Assembly: GCA_001629235.1 (NCBI GenBank)
Contig: LUSA01000039.1
Span: 1 to 10,518 of the forward strand
DNA from: Marine group II euryarchaeote REDSEA-S43_B8
GTDB taxonomy: Archaea > Thermoplasmatota > Poseidoniia > Poseidoniales > Thalassarchaeaceae
Length of the DNA stretch: 10,518 bases
Reading direction: 5' to 3'
The notes beneath the pieces are model-generated. The model searched no databases and was not told the DNA's origin. It worked only from the letters and a program-made list of their open reading frames with translations. Both the position numbers and the translations under genes were made by a program. Shown piece after piece: positions 6,464-10,518 of this stretch. Each line of letters starts with the position of its first letter. Within the stretch, counting starts at the first letter, position 1.

Positions 6464-7174
6464 TCAGGAGAGCTTGCCCAGATGCTTGAGGGTAGTCTCC
6501 CTATCCAATTTCTCATAGCCGCTCTTGTCGACGCAAACGATTTCTACAGTATCTGGATTCAAATCCTCCTCTAGAGAGTCTCTTAGTGCCTCTAGGCCCA
6601 TCTTGATGGCGGCATTCTGGGTCATTCCCTTCTTCCACTTATCCTCGAAGAAGTCTATTGCTGTCGCCTTTCCTCTACCTATTGCTCCTGCATTGTAGGA
6701 CTGGTAAGCACCAGAAGGATCGGTTTCGAAAAGATGTGCACCTTCGTCATCGAATCCGGCTATTAGTAGGGCTGTCCCGAATGGCCTTGCTCCGCCATAC
6801 TGCGTGAATGACTGCTTGTAGTCGCACATCTTCTTGACTAGAGTGGATACCGGGATATTGTCTCCGTATGTCATTCGATTTATTTGGCATTGAACTCTTG
6901 CCCTGTCTACAAGTTGGCGAGCATCGGCTACTAGTCCTGAAGTGGTAATTCCCACATGATTGTCGATTTGGTACATCTTCTCGATTGAGTCTGTGATTAC
7001 CAATTTACTCTGTACCCTCTTATCTACTATCAAGACCACACCGTCTTTGTACACCAATCCTACTGTAGTAGTGCCTCTCTTGACTGATTCCCGAGCATAC
7101 TCGACCTGGTATAACCTTCCATCTGGAGAGAAAGTAGAGACACCGTGATCATAACCTCGTCCGCTTGGCTGCAT
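6464..7174 (-). CDS. psmA: 20S proteasome alpha subunit
   Basis: Forms the outer, gating rings of the archaeal 20S proteasome; alpha subunits are not proteolytic. I start at the ATG at 7174 (236 residues): MQPSGRGYDHGVSTFSPDGR then aligns residue for residue with the Thermoplasma alpha subunit as I remember it, and an AAGGGG ribosome-binding site lies 9 nt upstream. A TTG at 7210 would add 12 residues with no family support. Conserved parts are the H0/gate region, RLYQVEYARE, K66 (IEKMY), which receives the C-terminal tails of activating ATPases, TTSGLVADAR, and QYGGARPFG. The gate motif normally YDR (8-10) reads YDH. It is the first gene of the exosome superoperon, coupling protein and RNA turnover, and is divergent from dph6. 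Confidence 0.97.
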   Translation of the reverse strand: MQPSGRGYDHGVSTFSPDGRLYQVEYARESVKRGTTTVGLVYKDGVVLIVDKRVQSKLVITDSIEKMYQIDNHVGITTSGLVADARQLVDRARVQCQINRMTYGDNIPVSTLVKKMCDYKQSFTQYGGARPFGTALLIAGFDDEGAHLFETDPSGAYQSYNAGAIGRGKATAIDFFEDKWKKGMTQNAAIKMGLEALRDSLEEDLNPDTVEIVCVDKSGYEKLDRETTLKHLGKLS

Positions 7175-7183
7175 CGTAATCGA

Positions 7184-7189
7184 CCCCTT
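7184..7189 (-). promoter_or_regulatory. Shine-Dalgarno site of psmA
   Basis: AAGGGG on the minus strand, 9 nt before the ATG at 7174. It supports that ATG over the upstream TTG at 7210. Confidence 0.6.
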
Positions 7190-7259
7190 GTCATAAGGGA
7201 CTCTTATCAATATTGGTCGGCGGAAGACTCAATCGAGTGGCCATTCTGACAGAAATAAT

Positions 7260-7266
7260 AGGTGGG
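7260..7266 (+). promoter_or_regulatory. Shine-Dalgarno site of dph6
   Basis: AGGTGGG ends 3 nt before the ATG at 7270. Its presence, together with the PP-loop motif lying just after this ATG, favours 7270 over the upstream TTG at 7213. Confidence 0.55.
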
Positions 7267-7269
7267 ACC

Positions 7270-8013
7270 ATGCGAGTAGCAGTTCTGGCTTCAGGAGGAA
7301 AGGACTCGACTTATGCGTCATGGTGGGCTCAACTTCAGGGATGGGAAGTTGTTTCTCTAGTAACGGTCTTGGTAAAAGGCGATGATTCAATGATGTTTCA
7401 GTTACAAAATACCTGGATAACCGCATTTCAGGCTTCGTCAGCGGGCATCCCCTGGAAGCCAATCATATCATTTGGAGAGGAGGAGGCCGAAGTAGGAGAT
7501 TTAGAGTCTTCAATAACTGCTGAAGGAGATATTCTCGATTTAAACGAGATTTTCCCCCCCGGAATCAAGATTCCTGAGGATTTGGTGATTCACTCCGGCC
7601 CTCTGGATATAGACGGACTAGTAGTAGGTGCACTTCGTTCAGACTATCAGAAGACCAGGATTGAGAGGATGTGCCAAAGACTAGGCATTGCTTCATTCAG
7701 TCCACTCTGGCACAAAGACCCGAGAGAACATATGCAGTCCCTTCTAGAGCATGGGTTCGGAGTGGTATTTACCTCTGTTTCTACGGAAGGAATGAGTGCG
7801 GACTGGGTAGGAAGGACCCTTGAGGGGGAGTCTCTGAACGAATTGATAGATCTCTCTAAGAGGCATCGGTTCAACTTGGATGGAGAGGGCGGAGAGTTCG
7901 AGACGATTGTAGTTAGTGCCCCCCATATGAGAAGGGACGTAATACTCGAAGGGGAAGCTGTCTGGAAAGGTTCCAGGGGTTCATTAGAGGTTCTCTCGTG
8001 CGAGCTTTCTTGA
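7270..8013 (+). CDS. dph6: Diphthine-ammonia ligase (PP-loop ATPase)
   Basis: Catalyses the last step of diphthamide synthesis on the conserved His of elongation factor 2, amidating diphthine with ammonia and ATP. The start chosen is the ATG at 7270 (247 residues), giving MRVAVLASGGKDSTYA with the PP-loop SGGKDS at residues 8-13 right after the first strand, as is normal for this family. Further family marks are GALRSDYQKTRIERMCQRLG and SPLWHKD in the middle, and GEGGEFETIV (205-214) near the C-terminus, which corresponds to the conserved GGEFE motif. Length is normal for archaeal members, without the extra domains of the yeast enzyme. A run of seven C (7554-7560) lies in the gene but the frame is intact. 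It is followed 46 nt later by purB. Confidence 0.93.
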   Translation: MRVAVLASGGKDSTYASWWAQLQGWEVVSLVTVLVKGDDSMMFQLQNTWITAFQASSAGIPWKPIISFGEEEAEVGDLESSITAEGDILDLNEIFPPGIKIPEDLVIHSGPLDIDGLVVGALRSDYQKTRIERMCQRLGIASFSPLWHKDPREHMQSLLEHGFGVVFTSVSTEGMSADWVGRTLEGESLNELIDLSKRHRFNLDGEGGEFETIVVSAPHMRRDVILEGEAVWKGSRGSLEVLSCELS

Positions 8014-8059
8014 AATCGCTAGGCTCAAACAGGAGACCATTGTCGGACGACTCGTAGTT

Positions 8060-9415
8060 ATGCCAGTTTCCCCTTTGGATTACAGGTATGGAAGGGATAT
8101 TGCTAAGGAAATCTGGTCCAGGGAGGGGAGGCACGCGAGATCTCTAGAAGTTGAGAGAGCGTTGATTTGGGCACATAGCAAGATGGGTAGAGTTTCTCCA
8201 GAGGATTATGACGCAGTTGCGGAGATCTCTGATCCGGGAATCGTTACTGCGGACAGGGTGGACGAACTAGAGGCAGAGACAAAACATGACATTATGGCAC
8301 TTACAAAGGCTATGGCTGAGGCTGCAGGAGATGCGGGGTGGTGCATCCACCTCGGAGCAACCAGTAATGATATTGTGGACTCGGCTGTAGCTCTGCAGAT
8401 AAGGGACAGTATAGACGTCCAAAGACAATCCCTTGTCGGACTGATTCTGAATATGTGTGGAATCGCTGAGAGAGAGTCTGGGACAGTGATGCTAGGAAGA
8501 ACACATGGACAGGCTGCGGTTCCTATCACGTTCGGTCTGAAGGTTGCGGTGTGGGTAGATGAGATGAGGCGCCATCTGGTTAGGCTAGAGGAAATGCGAC
8601 CCCGATGCATAACAGGGAAATTCCTAGGAGCTGTAGGAACTGGAGCAGCACAGGGAGAGGGAGCACTAGAATTGCAGAGTCTGATTCTTGGTGACTTGGG
8701 TTTGGAAGTCCCCGTCGCCACTACTCAAGTGGTTGGAAGGGACAGGTACATCGAATGGGTCGGGTGGATGGCAAATGTCGCTACGAGTATTGAGAAGATC
8801 CTCCAGGAAGTCAGAAACCTCCAGAGGACTGAGATAGGAGAGGTTGCGGAGGAGTTTGATTCGAAGAAGCAGGTCGGTTCATCCACTATGGCTCACAAGA
8901 AGAATCCCATTACTGCAGAGAATGCATGTGGTCTCGCCAGAGTAGTCCGTTCAATGATCATACCATCTTACGAAAATGCACTCTTATGGCACGAGAGGGA
9001 CTTGGCTAACTCCTCAAGCGAGAGATTTACCCTTTCACATTCGATGATTCTGCTTGATGATGTTATTTCAAAATGCGACAAGGTACTTTCAGGACTGGTT
9101 GTCGACAGAGAAAGAATGAGGAAGAATATAGTGGATCAAAAGGGGCTGATCATGGCAGAGAAGGTTATGCTCGAGCTGGTAGATCGTGGCATGCCGAGGG
9201 ATCGAGCTCATGAAGAGCTAAGGTCGGCATCCATGCAGGCAGTCGAATCTGGTTCTAACCTACAAGAGATTTGTAGAAATTCAGATGGAATAATGAAGTT
9301 CTTTGAAGAAGAAGAGGTCGCCGACCTTTTCGCACCAGAGTCTCATCTTGGCTCGTCGGAACAGATAGTGGACAATTCGGTTTCGATGGCTAGAGAGCTG
9401 TGCTCAAAGTACTGA
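8060..9415 (+). CDS. purB: Adenylosuccinate lyase
   Basis: Acts twice in purine synthesis: it splits SAICAR to AICAR and adenylosuccinate to AMP, releasing fumarate. The 451-residue length fits the family. Evidence: the N-terminal SPLDYRYG, H76 in ETKHDIMA, the GATSNDIVD segment (99-107), H149 in GRTHGQAAVP (the catalytic TxxH), and the fumarase/aspartase superfamily signature GSSTMAHKKNP (273-283), whose second Ser (S275) is the expected catalytic base on the mobile loop. ERDLANSSSERFT matches the adenylosuccinate-lyase-specific block. The ATG gives the standard N-terminus but has no close Shine-Dalgarno (an AGGAG lies ~25 nt upstream). The stop overlaps the convergent small membrane gene by 12 nt. 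Confidence 0.97.
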   Translation: MPVSPLDYRYGRDIAKEIWSREGRHARSLEVERALIWAHSKMGRVSPEDYDAVAEISDPGIVTADRVDELEAETKHDIMALTKAMAEAAGDAGWCIHLGATSNDIVDSAVALQIRDSIDVQRQSLVGLILNMCGIAERESGTVMLGRTHGQAAVPITFGLKVAVWVDEMRRHLVRLEEMRPRCITGKFLGAVGTGAAQGEGALELQSLILGDLGLEVPVATTQVVGRDRYIEWVGWMANVATSIEKILQEVRNLQRTEIGEVAEEFDSKKQVGSSTMAHKKNPITAENACGLARVVRSMIIPSYENALLWHERDLANSSSERFTLSHSMILLDDVISKCDKVLSGLVVDRERMRKNIVDQKGLIMAEKVMLELVDRGMPRDRAHEELRSASMQAVESGSNLQEICRNSDGIMKFFEEEEVADLFAPESHLGSSEQIVDNSVSMARELCSKY

Positions 9416-9652
9416 TGGCACTAGAAGCAAAAGTGCCGTAATAGAGGCTACAGCAAAAAGAAGCATGATCATGGCGTGAGGACCATACTGGTTGACGTCA
9501 TCTAGAGCCACATTCAGGAAGCCTTCCTCGATAACCCCTGAAATAATTGAGGAGTCGGAATGGTTGAATTCCGGAGGAGGTCTTCTAGGAATCCGCTCAA
9601 CAGAGTTATCTTGTCTCACAGGTGTTTCTCGAGGCAGAGTCGTAATTATCAT
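9404..9652 (-). CDS. Small tail-anchored membrane protein, unknown function
   Basis: An 82-residue protein with a polar, Pro/Arg-rich N-terminal part (R8, R13, R20, R23, R24; PRRPPPEF at 22-29) and a single hydrophobic C-terminal segment (about 60-82, AMIMLLFAVASITALLLLV). The arrangement suggests a tail anchor with a cytoplasmic N-terminus. The ATG is only 5 nt after the stop of the other small membrane gene, and a purine-rich AGGGG overlapping that stop could serve as ribosome-binding site, so the pair is likely co-translated. I do not recognise a family. The coding call rests on the TM segment, tight spacing and orientation; the 3' end overlaps purB by 12 nt. Confidence 0.65.
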   Translation of the reverse strand: MIITTLPRETPVRQDNSVERIPRRPPPEFNHSDSSIISGVIEEGFLNVALDDVNQYGPHAMIMLLFAVASITALLLLVPSVL

Positions 9653-9657
9653 TGCCC

Positions 9658-9894
9658 CTATTCATCTTCTAACACAGAGAAACCGGCCCTTTCCAGTAGA
9701 GAGTCCATATCTTCCAGTGCATCTGAGTCTGGATTGGAGAGAGCTGCCGGATCCTTCGCATCTCCACTATAGTCATCCTCTCCTTCTGAAGCGAATCTGA
9801 ATCTTCGATTCCGTACAACTAGGATTGTACGGATTAGAAATATGGATATCGCCCCCATTACTAGGGTTAGTATCAGCTCTGTTGCAGCTACCAT
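9658..9894 (-). CDS. Small membrane protein with N-terminal TM and acidic tail, unknown function
   Basis: A 78-residue protein with one transmembrane segment at about residues 5-27 (ELILTLVMGAISIFLIRTIL), directly followed by the basic cluster RNRRFR and then a strongly acidic tail (EGEDDYSGD ... EDMDSLLERAG). By the positive-inside rule the tail is cytoplasmic and the short N-terminus outside. A textbook ribosome-binding site precedes the ATG, which makes it a convincing real gene. It lies 22 nt after the tiaS stop and 5 nt before a second small membrane gene. No family recognised; the acidic tail could bind a basic partner, but that is speculation. Confidence 0.75.
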   Translation of the reverse strand: MVAATELILTLVMGAISIFLIRTILVVRNRRFRFASEGEDDYSGDAKDPAALSNPDSDALEDMDSLLERAGFSVLEDE

Positions 9895-9902
9895 ATTCGA
9901 TT

Positions 9903-9909
9903 ACCTCCT
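9903..9909 (-). promoter_or_regulatory. Strong Shine-Dalgarno of the 78-residue membrane protein
   Basis: AGGAGGT on the minus strand, 8 nt before the ATG at 9894. It is the best ribosome-binding site in the window and lies between the tiaS stop and the small gene, confirming that this short gene is translated. Confidence 0.75.
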
Positions 9910-9916
9910 AAGAGTT

Positions 9917-10518
9917 TCAGTTTGTTCCCGGGAGACCCTGAGAAAGTGGTCTTGAGAGATGCCGGCGATTAGATGGGGTTGGATCTAGCCACTTGCCTGA
10001 AGGGTATTCGTGTATATCGTCAAAATGAATGGAATACCATGTCTTTTTCTCCTTTCTTCCACAGGACAGGCACCTAAGTCCCTGATTTCGCCCAGAGCTT
10101 CGCATTGTCCTACTACAACATATGGGTCTACTGAGAATCCTAGGAGTGGCAGAATCTATCCTCAAGCGTTCTAAATGTATTGAATCGTCAGGAGAACGCA
10201 GGCCTACCCAGGTGATTTTGTCTCCTGGCTCTAATGTTCTGAGTAGTCTGTTAACAGGACCACCTTCTTGGAAAGCAACAAGATTGAGAGATTGGCCTCC
10301 AGAGAATACAGAAATACCGGCGTGCCCCCCCTTTGTCTCTCTAGGTTTACAAATGACTGACCCCGATCGGATGGATTCTATGTGGTCGTCGCTAATCTGG
10401 TTCGAACGATGGATTGCATAGGATTTGCAACTCTCCACACCCTTTTCCGACTGTAGCCAAATATGTGCTCTTTCAACCTCGGAAGATGAAGATCCTCGAA
10501 TCCCATACAGGACAGGGC
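9917..10518 (-). CDS. tiaS: tRNA(Ile2) 2-agmatinylcytidine synthetase TiaS, C-terminal part
   Basis: TiaS uses ATP and agmatine to convert C34 of tRNA-Ile(CAU) into agmatidine so that it reads AUA; it is archaeal-specific. About 199 residues are visible, open to the window edge; the GTG at 10438 is internal, since the frame continues upstream with PVLYGIRG, a conserved TiaS motif. Then come HRSNQISDDHIE (TiaS 'TNQgTDdHl'), an OB-fold region (about 10150-10360) and a zinc ribbon (RSSGRNQGLRCLSCG) near 10060-10120, followed by a short C-terminal tail. The first zinc knuckle reads ICCS instead of the usual CxxC. The 5' half, with the catalytic kinase-like domain, lies outside the window. Two small membrane genes follow on the same strand. 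Confidence 0.88.
   Translation of the reverse strand, partial: PVLYGIRGSSSSEVERAHIWLQSEKGVESCKSYAIHRSNQISDDHIESIRSGSVICKPRETKGGHAGISVFSGGQSLNLVAFQEGGPVNRLLRTLEPGDKITWVGLRSPDDSIHLERLRIDSATPRILSRPICCSRTMRSSGRNQGLRCLSCGRKEKKTWYSIHFDDIHEYPSGKWLDPTPSNRRHLSRPLSQGLPGTN

Larger units (their letters stand above)
7175..7269. promoter_or_regulatory. Divergent promoter region between psmA and dph6
   Basis: This 95-nt gap separates the start codons of psmA (-) and dph6 (+) and must contain both initiation regions unless transcripts enter from outside. An A/T-rich element around 7203-7215 (TCTTATCAATATT on the + strand) is the best candidate box A; its spacing would suit a dph6 transcript start near 7230. 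No textbook TTTATATA box or BRE is visible, so the assignment rests mainly on gene arrangement. Confidence 0.4.

Noticed and set aside
7175..7210. TTG-initiated N-terminal extension of the proteasome alpha subunit
   Set aside because: The ATG at 7174 has a good ribosome-binding site and places Y8, D9 and K66 at their reference positions.
7554..7560. Seven-C run in dph6 as a possible frameshift site
   Set aside because: The reading frame is intact on both sides with family motifs before and after it, so no slippage needs to be invoked.
8206..8721. A 171-codon open frame on the - strand opposite purB
   Set aside because: It is antisense to the highly conserved purB core, and its Ser/Pro/Cys-rich composition is typical of a shadow frame.
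1..10518. CRISPR arrays, insertion sequences, tRNA or rRNA genes
   Set aside because: By eye there are no regularly spaced repeats, transposase-like frames, inverted-repeat boundaries or tRNA-like cloverleaf sequences; the window is nearly all housekeeping coding sequence.

Overview
The window is dense archaeal chromosome with no intergenic gap over 100 bases. The archaeal origin is clear from an exosome core (Rrp4, Rrp41, Rrp42), an SBDS homologue, a 20S proteasome alpha subunit, ribosomal protein eL43 (L37Ae), the KEOPS subunit Pcc1, diphthine-ammonia ligase and TiaS. Moderate base composition, short overlapping genes and acidic proteins would suit a mesophilic euryarchaeon, for example a marine Poseidoniia/Thermoplasmatota-type lineage. 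That lineage assignment is a guess; the domain-level call is secure.

Layout. (1) Bases 1-2021, + strand: the 3' end of a UbiD-family decarboxylase (probably the archaeal mevalonate-pathway enzyme), a TPR-like protein and a Nudix hydrolase, tightly packed. (2) Bases 1985-7174, - strand: a version of the archaeal exosome/proteasome superoperon, read psmA, SBDS, rrp4, rrp41, rrp42, rpl37ae, pcc1 and then an unusual 346-residue protein. Several of its junctions are ATGA or longer overlaps. (3) Bases 7270-9415, + strand: dph6 and purB, divergent from psmA. (4) Bases 9404-10518, - strand: the 3' part of tiaS followed by two small single-pass membrane proteins of unknown function.

The genes mostly serve RNA and protein quality control and translation: RNA degradation (exosome), 60S/50S-type subunit maturation (SBDS), a ribosomal protein, protein degradation (proteasome), tRNA t6A synthesis (Pcc1), elongation factor 2 diphthamide synthesis (Dph6) and tRNA-Ile2 agmatidine synthesis (TiaS).

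The most unusual item is the last gene of the superoperon. It sits where many archaea encode prefoldin beta. Its first ~70 residues look like the first helix and the beta-hairpin strand of prefoldin beta, but the returning coiled-coil helix is missing and is replaced by a Ser-rich linker and a TPR-like helical domain. Other points of note are an Rrp4 that stops inside its KH domain, a proteasome alpha subunit whose YDR gate motif reads YDH, and an acidic C-terminal extension on eL43.
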